DNA of 64,000 nucleotides, from the NCBI RefSeq assembly GCF_019710585.1, contig NZ_JAIFZQ010000020.1:496001-560000 (forward strand). The letters run 5' to 3'. This DNA comes from Arthrobacter sp. MAHUQ-56 (GTDB lineage: Bacteria; Actinomycetota; Actinomycetes; Actinomycetales; Micrococcaceae). The position numbers and the translations under genes were made by a program. The notes below the pieces were generated by a model that saw only the letters and a list, made by a program, of their open reading frames with translations, searched no databases and had not been told where the DNA came from. Positions 7,943-16,900 of this stretch are shown one piece after another (within the stretch, counting starts at the first letter, position 1; each line of letters opens with the position of its first letter).

Positions 7943-7977
7943 AAGCCCCCGGAATATCCGAGATTCCGGGGGCTTTC
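7943..7977 (+). terminator. Intrinsic terminator after the tRNA pair
   Basis: AAGCCCCCGGAAT (7943-7955) pairs with ATTCCGGGGGCTT (7963-7975) as a perfect 13-bp stem around a 7-nt loop and runs into TTTCC. Confidence 0.85.
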
Positions 7978-8029
7978 CTGTTTCCCCGATCCGCAGTAGC
8001 TTGGCAGCAACTGGCGGACAGGGGATTCG

Positions 8030-8818
8030 GTGGATTTTTTCGCAGCGGTCATGGAACCGTTCCGGTGGCTGGTTTCGGTCATCATGGTCGCTTTCCACGA
8101 CGGCTTGACGGGCCTGGGCATGCCGCCGTCCGACGGCTGGACGTGGACGCTGTCCATCATCGGGCTGGTGCTGGTGATCCGCGCCGCACTGGTTCCCGTG
8201 TTCCTGGCGCAGGTCAAGGCCCAGCGCCGGATGCGGCTGCTGCAGCCTGATTTGCTGGCGCTGCAGGAAAAGTATCGCGGTAAGACGGACCAGCTGTCCC
8301 GGCAGGCCATGGCCCAGGAACAGATGGCCTTGTACAGGAAGCACGGCACCAACCCGTTCTCGGCCTGCCTGCCCCTGCTGATCCAGGGGCCGTTCTTCCT
8401 GGGGCTCTTCCAGGTGCTGTCCGGGATTTCTAATGCCGCGGCGCGGGGTGAAGGCATCGGAGCGATGGGCCCGGACCAGGTGGCTCAGTTCGACTCGGCG
8501 AGTATCGCCGGCGTGCCGCTGTCCGCTTCGCTGCTTCACGGCAGCGGCAATCCCACAGCCCTTGCCGTGCTCGCCGTCGCCATGATCCTGGTGATGACCG
8601 CCTGCCAGTTCTTCACGCAGAAACTCGTGACCGCCCGGACCCTGGACGGGCAGGACGCTGACAGCCCCCTGGTGCGCCAGCAGAAGGTCCTCCTGTACGT
8701 CCTGCCGGTTGTCTTCGCCGCCGGCGGGGTCTTCTTCCCGATCGGGGTCCTGGTCTACTGGACGGTCTCCAACCTCTGGACCCTGGGGCAACAGTTCGTG
8801 GTGTCCCGGAAGCCTTGA
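8030..8818 (+). CDS. Stand-alone YidC/Oxa1-family membrane insertase
   Basis: A 262-residue membrane insertase of the YidC/Oxa1/Alb3 family, which helps proteins enter the membrane with or without Sec. The first core helix (WTWTLSIIGLVLVIRAALVPVFLAQVKAQ) contains the conserved arginine of the hydrophilic groove. A charged cytosolic loop with LQEKYRGKTD follows, then the signature NPFSACLPLLIQGPFFLGLFQVL and two C-terminal helices. It is short, lacking the large periplasmic domain and the long basic tail. The housekeeping yidC normally lies between rnpA and jag at the origin, so this is likely a second paralogue. The GTG start has a possible -10 (TAGCTT, 7996-8001) about 28 nt upstream. Confidence 0.9.
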   Translation: MDFFAAVMEPFRWLVSVIMVAFHDGLTGLGMPPSDGWTWTLSIIGLVLVIRAALVPVFLAQVKAQRRMRLLQPDLLALQEKYRGKTDQLSRQAMAQEQMALYRKHGTNPFSACLPLLIQGPFFLGLFQVLSGISNAAARGEGIGAMGPDQVAQFDSASIAGVPLSASLLHGSGNPTALAVLAVAMILVMTACQFFTQKLVTARTLDGQDADSPLVRQQKVLLYVLPVVFAAGGVFFPIGVLVYWTVSNLWTLGQQFVVSRKP

Positions 8819-8824
8819 GGGCCG

Positions 8825-8886
8825 GTCCTGGGCTTGTTCGCAAAACCACGGCCTGAAGGGGCCGGATCCGCGGACAAGCCCAGGAC
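8825..8886. repeat. Long nested hairpin between yidC and the DHFR-like gene
   Basis: GTCCTGGGCTTGT (8825-8837) pairs perfectly with ACAAGCCCAGGAC (8874-8886), and three more pairs (one G-T) extend it to 16 bp. The 30-nt interior folds again through CGGCC/GGCCG. There is no T-run, so a simple intrinsic terminator is not obvious. It resembles the nested hairpin at 28024-28083 in architecture but not in sequence. Confidence 0.6.
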
Positions 8887-8947
8887 GAACCGGCGCCCCG
8901 GCCGGCCCAGCCCCTCTCAGCCCTGTTCGGCCCGGGGGTCCCGGCGG

Positions 8948-8960
8948 CAGAATGGTCCCC
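8948..8960 (+). promoter_or_regulatory. Leaderless-type promoter of the DHFR-like gene
   Basis: CAGAAT at 8948-8953 is 7 nt before the ATG at 8961. This geometry favours 8961 over the in-frame ATG at 8952, which lies inside the -10 region. Confidence 0.45.
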
Positions 8961-9518
8961 ATGGGCAAACTGATCTACTCCGGACTCGCCTCCATTGACG
9001 GCTACACCGCGGACAAGGCCGGGAACTTTGACTGGGCTGCCCCGGACGAGGAAGTCCACGCCTTCATCAACGACCTGGAGCGCGATGTGGGCACCTCCCT
9101 GTATGGCAGGCGCATGTATGAGGTGATGAAGGTCTGGGAGACCATGGGCACGGCCGAGGACCCGCCCGTGATCCAGGACTATGCACGGATCTGGCGCAGC
9201 GCGGACAAGGTGGTCTACTCAAGCTCCCTGGGCAGCGTCTCCACTGACCGGACCCGCCTGGAGAGGCAGTTCCTGCCGGACGCCGTGCGGGACCTGGTGG
9301 CGGCCACGGAAGGAAGCATCAGCATCGGCGGCCCCACCCTGGCCGCCCATGCCCTGAGGGCGGGGCTGGTGGATGAGTGCCAGGTTTTCGTGACTCCTGC
9401 CGTGGTGGGCGGGGGCCTGCGGTTGTTTCCGGACGGCTTCGACGCCCGGTTCGAACTCCTGGATGAGCGGCGGTTCCCGGAAAGCGGCGTGGTGTACCTG
9501 CGCTACGGCGCCCGCTGA
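8961..9518 (+). CDS. Dihydrofolate reductase-fold protein (RibD C-terminal family)
   Basis: A 185-residue protein with the DHFR/RibD-C fold. It begins MGKLIYSGLASIDGYTADKAGNF, and has LYGRRMYEVM, SIGGPTLAAHAL for the nucleotide-binding turn, and a C-terminal VYLRYGAR strand. These small pyridine-nucleotide reductases are common in actinobacteria and mostly uncharacterised. The real folate enzyme is elsewhere in the window (folA at 31753), so this one is not expected to make tetrahydrofolate. Its last 16 bases overlap the end of the convergent narK. Confidence 0.82.
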   Translation: MGKLIYSGLASIDGYTADKAGNFDWAAPDEEVHAFINDLERDVGTSLYGRRMYEVMKVWETMGTAEDPPVIQDYARIWRSADKVVYSSSLGSVSTDRTRLERQFLPDAVRDLVAATEGSISIGGPTLAAHALRAGLVDECQVFVTPAVVGGGLRLFPDGFDARFELLDERRFPESGVVYLRYGAR

Positions 9519-10723
9519 ACCGCGGGCGCGCCGGACCGGGCCTGCACCGCGAAGAGGGTGAACAGCAGGGCCGCCAGGGCTGTTCCCACCAGGAGGAGCA
9601 AGCCGATCGAATAGCTGCGCGTCACGGCGTCGTACGTTGCGCCCATGACCAGCGGCGGGAAGTAGCCGCCCAGGCCGCCGGCCGCGCTGACGATGCCGCT
9701 GATGCTGCCCATCTTGCCGGCCGGCGACAGGACTCCCACCCAGGCGAAGACGCCGCCCGTTCCCAGGCCCAGCGCCGCGGCCATGGCGACGAACGTGGCA
9801 CCAGCCGGGACCTCGCCGTCGGGCCGCAGGTTCACCACCCAGCCCAGGACGGCGACGGCGGCCAGCGAGACGAGCACCACCGGCTTGGGGCCCAGCTTGT
9901 CCGCCAGGACGCCGCCCACGGGGCGGGCCAGGACCGCCGCCAGGGCAAATCCGGCGGTACGGGCTCCGGCCCCGGCGGGATCGAAGCTGTAGACATCCCG
10001 CAGGTAGGTGGGCAGGTACGTGGCGAAGGACACGAAGCCGCCGAAGACTACGGCGTAGAGGAAACACATCTTCCACGTGACCGCGGTCCGGGCCGCATCG
10101 AGGAGCTTTGGCATCACGGGGGCGTGGTTGGGCGTCCAGCCGGGGGATTCCTTCATGAAGAACCACACCAGCGCCGCCATCACGGCCAGGACGCCGGCGA
10201 TCAGCAGGTGGGTCGGGAAATAGCCGATCCCGGCCACGAGCCGCGGGTTCAGGAACGCCGCCAGCGCCGTCCCGCCCATCCCTGCCCCGAACACACCGGT
10301 GGCGAAGCCCCGGCGGGCAGGTTCGTACCAGGCGCTGACGAAGGGGATCCCGACCGCGAAGACCGTCCCGGCCACGCCGAGCAACAGCCCTGCCCCGAGC
10401 ACCAGCGCGAAGGAACTGATGAGGCCACCGACGGCCACCAGGAGGATCGGGAGGATGGCGGCGAGCAGGACGAAGGTGAACATCGCCCTGCCCCCATACT
10501 TGTCAGTCAGGGTCCCCACCACGATCCGCCCCAGCGCGCCCACGAACACCGGCATGGCCACCAGGATCCCGGTCGTGGCGGGCGTCAGTTCCAGGTTCTG
10601 GGTGTAGAAGGCGCCCAAGGTTGCCACCGAGTTCCAGGCCCAAAAGCATGCCACCGACGCTGCCGTGGCAAGTGCCAGGTTCAGGCCGCGCCCCGTGGCC
10701 GCGGGGGTTGTTGTTCCGGACAC
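9503..10723 (-). CDS. narK: Nitrate/nitrite transporter, NarK family
   Basis: A 406-residue major facilitator with about 12 helices. Family features are FWAWNSVATLGAFY in helix 1, GRIVVGTLTDKYGGR in the loop after helix 2, GAGMGGTALAAFLNPRL in the helix-5 region and a second-half nitrate-signature-like FAWVGVLSPAGKMGSISG. It imports nitrate or exchanges nitrate for nitrite to feed the nitrate reductase encoded just upstream. The start is GTG at 10723 with the strong site AAAGGAG; longer in-frame versions run into narI and are discarded. It follows narI after 55 bp and is presumably co-transcribed. Confidence 0.92.
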   Translation of the reverse strand: MSGTTTPAATGRGLNLALATAASVACFWAWNSVATLGAFYTQNLELTPATTGILVAMPVFVGALGRIVVGTLTDKYGGRAMFTFVLLAAILPILLVAVGGLISSFALVLGAGLLLGVAGTVFAVGIPFVSAWYEPARRGFATGVFGAGMGGTALAAFLNPRLVAGIGYFPTHLLIAGVLAVMAALVWFFMKESPGWTPNHAPVMPKLLDAARTAVTWKMCFLYAVVFGGFVSFATYLPTYLRDVYSFDPAGAGARTAGFALAAVLARPVGGVLADKLGPKPVVLVSLAAVAVLGWVVNLRPDGEVPAGATFVAMAAALGLGTGGVFAWVGVLSPAGKMGSISGIVSAAGGLGGYFPPLVMGATYDAVTRSYSIGLLLLVGTALAALLFTLFAVQARSGAPAVQRAP

Positions 10724-10778
10724 TGTTGACTCCTTTGGGGACCTTTGGCTGGGCCGGGACCGGCCCGCCCGGTCGGGG

Positions 10779-11648
10779 CTAGCGGTTATGGGTGTCCCGG
10801 TCCGGTGTTCCCACCGGCGACCAGCCGCGCCGGGGCGCAACCTGCGACCGGGTGCCTGCTGCTGTGCGGTCCCGGCTGCGTCCGCCGGGCCCCGTAGTAC
10901 GCCGGCCATTTGCCGTGTCCCGGGAGCGGTAGACGATGTACGGGCGGAACAGGTAATGCAGGGGAGCCGTGAAGGCGTGCACCAGCCGCGTGAACGGCCA
11001 GATGACGAACAGCGCCATCCCCACCAGGGTGTGCAGGTGGAACGAGAAGGGAGCGGCTGCCATCGCTGCCACATCCGGCTGGAAGATGAACAGCGAACGG
11101 AACCACGGCGCCACCGTCTCGCGGTAGTTGTGCCCGTGCTCGCCTTCGAAAACGCTCGCCAGGGTGGTCCAGAGACCGAACACAATGGCCGCCGTGAGCA
11201 CCACGTACATGGTCTTGTCGTTCCTGGTGGTGGCCATGAACACAGGTCCGCTGGTCCGGCGGCGGTAAATCAGCAGGGCAATCCCGCCGAGGGTGGCCAC
11301 GCCGGCGATGCCGCCCACCAGCAGCGCGTTGAAATGGTAGAACTCCTGGCTCATCCCAACCGCCTGGGTCCACGCCATGGGGATCACCAGGCCGAAGAAG
11401 TGCCCGGCGATCACCGCCAGCAGGCCGAAGTGGAAGAGGGGCGAGGCGATCCGGAGCAGCCGCGATTCGTACAGCTGGGAGGACCTGGTGGTCCACCCGA
11501 ACTGGTCGTACCGGTAGCGCCACACCAGCCCGCCCACCAGCACCACCACCATGACGTACGGCAGGACGCCCCACAGCACGGTGTCCCACGTGGTGGTGAC
11601 GACGGCGGTTCCGGGCCCCGCCTCCGACGCCACTTCGAGTGCGGGCAT
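10779..11648 (-). CDS. narI: Respiratory nitrate reductase gamma subunit (cytochrome b)
   Basis: A 289-residue membrane diheme cytochrome b that takes electrons from menaquinol and passes them to NarH. Five hydrophobic segments are visible. Candidate heme ligands are histidines in PLFHFGLLAVIAGHFFG and in FSFHLHTLVGM...RLVHAFTAP. The C-terminal 60 residues or so are polar, rich in Arg/Gly/Thr and longer than in enterobacterial NarI. It starts two bases after the narJ stop, and its ribosome-binding site (AAGGAGGACC) is inside the narJ end. Confidence 0.94.
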   Translation of the reverse strand: MPALEVASEAGPGTAVVTTTWDTVLWGVLPYVMVVVLVGGLVWRYRYDQFGWTTRSSQLYESRLLRIASPLFHFGLLAVIAGHFFGLVIPMAWTQAVGMSQEFYHFNALLVGGIAGVATLGGIALLIYRRRTSGPVFMATTRNDKTMYVVLTAAIVFGLWTTLASVFEGEHGHNYRETVAPWFRSLFIFQPDVAAMAAAPFSFHLHTLVGMALFVIWPFTRLVHAFTAPLHYLFRPYIVYRSRDTANGRRTTGPGGRSRDRTAAGTRSQVAPRRGWSPVGTPDRDTHNR

Positions 11649-11650
11649 GG

Positions 11651-12271
11651 TCAGGTCCTCCTTACGGGCAGCAGCCGGGGATCATAGGGGTCCAGCCCCA
11701 CGGCTTCGGTTGGGGGCCCGAGTCCGGCCATGCGCATCACGGCCTGCTCGTCCTGGGGCGATTTCCCGGGGAGCGTGGCGCAGACTGCGGCGAGGATCCG
11801 GGCCTGCGGCAGCCCGTCCCGGAGCAGCCCTAGGCGGAGCATCTCCAGGCTGGGGCGGTAACTCGCCAGCAGTTCGTGGCCCGCGGCGAAATCCACCCTG
11901 GCCGCATATTCGAGCACCATGGGCAGGTAGTCCGGCAGTTCGCCGTCCAGGTCCACGAGGACGTCGCTGCGCCGGTACGCCTCCTTGAACGCGGCCAGCA
12001 CCTCGCCGCGACGGCGGGTGTCCCCGTCCGTCCAATAGCTCAGGTGCAGCGCGTGGCGCCGGCCGAGGTCGAACTCGCTGACGTACTGCGCCTGCAGGTC
12101 CATGGCGGGCGTGCGCTCCAGCAGGTCCAGCACCGGTGCGAAGTCCGGCAGGGCGCCGTCGAACTCGTTCAGGGCTGCCCGCATCAGCGGCACCCGGGCC
12201 ACCAGCTCCGGGTCGGGGTAGGACAGGCACCAGGCGGCGGCCAGGTAAACCACCCGGTCCCGGCGGCTCAC
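11651..12271 (-). CDS. narJ: Nitrate reductase assembly chaperone (delta subunit)
   Basis: A 206-residue cytosolic chaperone of the TorD/NarJ type that binds the NarG N-terminus and oversees cofactor loading. It has the characteristic YLAAAWCLSYPDPELV start, YVSEFDLGRRHALHLSYWTDGDTRRRG in the centre, and LPDYLPMVLEYAA. The ATG overlaps the narH stop as ATGA. Confidence 0.93.
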   Translation of the reverse strand: MSRRDRVVYLAAAWCLSYPDPELVARVPLMRAALNEFDGALPDFAPVLDLLERTPAMDLQAQYVSEFDLGRRHALHLSYWTDGDTRRRGEVLAAFKEAYRRSDVLVDLDGELPDYLPMVLEYAARVDFAAGHELLASYRPSLEMLRLGLLRDGLPQARILAAVCATLPGKSPQDEQAVMRMAGLGPPTEAVGLDPYDPRLLPVRRT

Positions 12272-13962
12272 GGGCGCTCTCCTGGACCGGACCCGGCGCC
12301 GGGCGCCGTGGGAGTGTCCGGGAACAGGCCTGGCGGCGCTCCCCGGCCGTCCCAGTTCAGCAGGTTCACCCTGCCGCGCAGGCCCGGTCCCGACGCGATC
12401 TCGTCGGTGGTTTGCCGCTCCCGCAGCGCATGGAACGTGTCCACGGCTACCGGGACGGGCCTGCCGCTTGCCTCGCCGAGCGGTGAGGAATCCTGCATGC
12501 CCGGTCCGCCGTCGAAATCCAGGGAACAGCCCAGCTCCTCCAGGTCGTGGGCCTGCTCCACATGGGCCTTGGGGATGACGTAGCGCTCGCTGTACTTGGC
12601 GATGGCCATCAGCCGGTACATCTCATACATGGACTGCCCGTCCATGCCCACCGACCCGGCGATCGACTCGTCCGGGTCTTCGCCCAGGCTGATGCCGCGC
12701 ATGAAGGAACGCATCGCCGCCAGCCTCCGGAGCACGGCGGTGACCCGTTCCGTGTCCCCGGCCGTGAAGAGCTCGGCGAGGTACTCCACCGGAATCCGGA
12801 GCGCGTCAATGGCGCCGAACAGGTTGCCGGCGTCCTCGCCGTCGTGGCCCTGGTCGCGCAGCAGGTCGACCACGGGCGACAGTGGCGGCACGTACCAGAC
12901 CATCGGCATCGTCCGGTACTCCGGGTGCAGCGGCAGGGCCACTTTGTAGACCTTGGCCAGCGCATAGACGGGGGAGCGGCGGGCTGCGTCGATCCAGTCC
13001 TCGGGGATGCCCTGCGCCCGCGCCTCGGCCTGGACGGCGGGGTCGTGGGGATCCAGGAGGACGTTCATCTGGGCGTCGTAGAGGTCCTGCGGGTCGGTGA
13101 CGGACGCAGCCGCGGTGACGGCATCGGCGTCGTACAAAAACAACCCGAGGTAGCGCAGCCGGCCCACGCAGGTCTCGGAACAGACGGTGGGCAGGCCCAC
13201 CTCCACGCGGGGGTAGCAGAACGTGCACTTCTCTGCCTTGCCGGTCTTGTGGTTGAAGTAGATCTTCTTGTAGGGGCAGCCGGTGACGCACTGGCGCCAG
13301 CCGCGGCACCGGTCCTGGTCCACCAGGACAATCCCGTCCTCCACCCGCTTGTAGATCGCCCCGGAGGGGCAGGAGGCCATGCAGGACGGGTTCAGGCAGT
13401 GCTCGCAGATCCGGGGCAGGTAGAACATGAAGGTCTGCTCGTAGGCGAACCTGATCTTGTCCTCGGACTCGCGCCGGACCCTTTCCACCAGCGGGTCGAG
13501 GTGGCCGTTGTCCCGGGAGCCGCCCAGGTTGTCGTCCCAGTTGGCGGACCAGGTGATTTTGGTGTCCTCGCCGGTGATGAGCGACTTGGGACGGGCCACG
13601 GGGAAATCGTCGCCGAGCGGGGCGTCCACGAGGGTCTTGTAGTCATAGGTCCAGGGCTCGTAGTAGTCCTTGAGCTCGGGCTGGACCGGGCTGGCGAAGA
13701 TGCCGAACAGCTTCTTCACCCTGCCGCCGGCCCTCAGGACAAGCCTGCCGCGCTTGTTCAGCGACCAGCCGCCGTACCAGCGGTCCTGGTCCTCGTAGCG
13801 GCGCGGGTAGCCCTGCCCGGGCCGGGTTTCCACGTTGTTGAACCAGACGTATTCGGTGCCGGCGCGGTTGGTCCAGGCCTGCTTGCAGGTCACGGAGCAC
13901 GTGTGGCAGCCGATGCACTTGTCCAGGTTCATCACCATGCCCATCTGGGCCATCACCCGCAT
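12268..13962 (-). CDS. narH: Respiratory nitrate reductase beta subunit (iron-sulfur)
   Basis: A 564-residue electron-transfer subunit with four cysteine clusters. The first is CIGCHTCSVTC (residues 16-26), then CEHCLNPSCMASC and CRGWRQCVTGC, where a Trp replaces one Cys as expected for the [3Fe-4S] centre, and finally CTFCYPRVEVGLPTVCSETC. It wires NarI hemes to the NarG [4Fe-4S] centre. The start is ATG at 13962, sharing one base with the narG stop (TGATG); a longer upstream frame lies inside narG and is rejected. The C-terminus is a Pro/Gly-rich tail. Confidence 0.95.
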   Translation of the reverse strand: MRVMAQMGMVMNLDKCIGCHTCSVTCKQAWTNRAGTEYVWFNNVETRPGQGYPRRYEDQDRWYGGWSLNKRGRLVLRAGGRVKKLFGIFASPVQPELKDYYEPWTYDYKTLVDAPLGDDFPVARPKSLITGEDTKITWSANWDDNLGGSRDNGHLDPLVERVRRESEDKIRFAYEQTFMFYLPRICEHCLNPSCMASCPSGAIYKRVEDGIVLVDQDRCRGWRQCVTGCPYKKIYFNHKTGKAEKCTFCYPRVEVGLPTVCSETCVGRLRYLGLFLYDADAVTAAASVTDPQDLYDAQMNVLLDPHDPAVQAEARAQGIPEDWIDAARRSPVYALAKVYKVALPLHPEYRTMPMVWYVPPLSPVVDLLRDQGHDGEDAGNLFGAIDALRIPVEYLAELFTAGDTERVTAVLRRLAAMRSFMRGISLGEDPDESIAGSVGMDGQSMYEMYRLMAIAKYSERYVIPKAHVEQAHDLEELGCSLDFDGGPGMQDSSPLGEASGRPVPVAVDTFHALRERQTTDEIASGPGLRGRVNLLNWDGRGAPPGLFPDTPTAPGAGSGPGERP

Positions 13963-16900
13963 CAGTACTGCACCTCCTGGGACCGGCGGCGGACGGTGGC
14001 CACCATGTCGCGCTGGTTTCCGGTGGGGCCAAGGTAGTTGAAGGCGTAGGCCAGCTGGGCGTAGCCGCCGATCAGGTGCGAGGGTTTGACCAGCAGCCGG
14101 GTCACGGAGTTGTGGATGCCGCCGCGCCTGCCGGTGGCCTCGGACTTGGGGACGTCGATGGTGCGCTCCTGGGCGTGGTGGACGTACACCACGCCGGCCG
14201 GCATCCGGTGGCTGACGATGGCGCGCGCCACCAGGACCCCGTTGACGTTCACGCACTCCACCCAGTCGTTGTCCCGGACCTTGATCGCGTCCGCGTCCGC
14301 CGGGCTCATCCACACGGTGGGGCCGCCCCGGGAGAGCGACAGCATCAGCAGGTTGTCCTGGTACTCGGAGTGGATGGACCATTTGGAATGCGGGGTCAGA
14401 TACCTGACCGTCACTTCCATGGACCCGTCAGAGCCCAGCCGCGGTTCGCCGAAGAGCCGGTGCATGTCCAGCGGCGGCCGGTAGATGGGCAGGGCCTCGC
14501 CGATGTCCGTCATCCAGTCGTGGTCCAGGAAGAAGTGCATCCGCCCGGTCAGGGTGTGGAAGGGCTTGAGCCGTTCGATGTTGATGGTGAACGGTGCGTA
14601 CCGGCGCCCGCCCGTCTCGGAACCGGACCATTCCGGCGACGTGATCACCGGCACCGGGCCGGCCTGCGTCTGGGCGAAGGTGATGGATTTCTCCTCGGAG
14701 CCTTCCGAGAGGTCCGCCAGCTTCCTCCCGGTGCGCACCTCGAGGTCCTTGAACCCCTGCACCGACAAGGCGCCGTTGGTGGTCCCGGAGAAGGCCAGGA
14801 TCGCCTCGGCCATCTTCGCGTCGGTGTCCATTGCGGGGCGGCCGTCCGCGGCGCCGCCGAGCATCACGCCGTTGGACCGGCTGAGCCGTTCCAGCGGTCC
14901 GGCCAGTTTGTAGGTGACGTTCTTGACGGTGAAGCCCAGCCTGTCAGCCAGGGGCCCGACGGCGGCAAGCTTGTCCGCGATGGCCGTATAGTCCCGCTCC
15001 ACCACAGAGAAGACGGGCATGTTCTGCCCGGGCACGGCCGGGATGTCCGGGTTCCGCCAGTCCCGTACCACGCCGCCGGGCTGGGCGAGCTGACCGGGGG
15101 TGTCATGCTGCAGCGGCACGCTGACAAGGTCCCGCCGCACGCCGAGGTGGGTCCTTGCCTGGCGGGAGAACTCGCGGGCCAGCAGGTGGAAGGTGTCGAA
15201 GTCGGTCTTGGTTTCCCAGGGCGGGTCGATGGCCGGGCTGAAGGCGTGGACGAACGGGTGCATGTCCGTGGAGGACAGATCGTTCTTTTCGTACCAGGTG
15301 GCCGCCGGGAACACGACGTCCGACAGCAGTGTGGTGGAGGTCATGCGGAAGTCGGCGGACACCAAAAGGTCCAGCTTTCCTTCCGGTGCCTGGTCGTGCC
15401 AGGCAACGTCCCGTGGTTTGAGTTCGGCGGCACTGTCCGGGCCCATGACGTTGTTGTGCGTCCCCAGCAGGTTGCGGAGGAAGTACTCGTTGCCCTTGGC
15501 GGAGGAGCCGAACAAGTTGGAGCGCCACAGCACGAGGGTCCGCGGCCAGTTGGCCGGGGCGTCCACGTCCTCGATGGCCGGGTTGAGGGTGCGGTTCTTC
15601 AGTGCTTCGGCGATGTAGGCGGGGGCGTTGGCAGCTGCGCCGGCGGCGACGGCGGCCTCCGCCTCGTCCGCGACGTCCAGCGGGTTCCGGTCGAACTGCG
15701 GGTAGAAGGGCATCCAGCCCAGCCGGGCGGACTGGGCAAGCGCGTCCGCCGTGTGCATGCCGTCCAGGTTGCCGGTGGACAACGGCGACTTCAGCGCATC
15801 CGCGGAGTAGCCGTCCTGCCGCCACTGGTCCGTGTGCATGTACCAGTAGCCGGTGCCGATCATGGTGCGCGGCGGCCGGGACCAGTCCAGGGCGTTGGCC
15901 AGGGATACCCAGCCGGTCACGGGCCGGGTCTTCTCCTGTCCCACGTAATGCGCCCAGCCCCCGCCGTTGCGGCCCATGCAGCCGGTGAGCATGACCAGGG
16001 CCAGGACCGCCCGGTAGGTGGTGTCGCCGTGGAACCACTGGCAGATGCCGGCGCCCATGATGATCATGGACCGGCCCTTGGACTGCTCTGCGTTGCGGGC
16101 GAATTCGCGGGCCACCCGGATGCACGCCTGCGCGGGGACGCTGGTGATTTCCTCCTGCCACGCGGGTGTGTAGGGGGTGGCGGCGTCCCCGTACCCCGCG
16201 GCCCAGTCGCCGGGCAGCCCCTCGCGGCCCACCCCGTACTGGGCCAGCATGAGGTCGAACACGGTGGTCACCAGCCCGCCGTTGACCTCGATGACCGGCA
16301 CGCCCCGCCGCAGGATGCTGCCGTCGCCGCCGGGGTCCTCGAAGCAGGGGAGGAGGATCTCGGCGCTCTCCGCGGAGACTTCCCGAAGGGACAGGGCAGG
16401 TTCGAGTCCTTCGAGGTCGAGGTTCCATTTGCCCTCGCCGCTGCCTGAGTACCGGAACCCCATGGACCCGTTGGGCACCGCCGGGCGGCCGGCCTTTGTG
16501 TCGAACAGGACGGTGCGGAACGCCGCGTCCTCGGCCGTGGACTCCCCGGGGACGTCAAGGGCGGTGAGGAATTTCGACGGCGTCAGCGCGCCGTCGTCGT
16601 TCCTTGCCAGCCGGACCAGGAACGGAAGGTCCGTGTACTGCTTCACATAGTCGGTGAAGAAGGGCACCTGCCGGTCCACGAAGAACTCCTTGAGCATCAC
16701 GTGCCCCATCGCCATGGCCAGCGCGGCGTCTGTCCCGGCCTGGGCAGGCAGCCACTCGTCCGCGAACTTCGTGTTGTCCGCATAGTCCGGGCTGACCGTG
16801 ACCACCTTGGTGCCCCGGTAGCGGACCTCCGCCATCCAGTGGGCATCCGGGGTGCGGGTAACGGGGACGTTGGAGCCCCACATCATCAGGTACCGCGCGT

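Noticed and set aside
14076..16448. A 790-codon plus-strand frame inside narG
   Set aside because: Antisense shadow of narG, with low-complexity composition.
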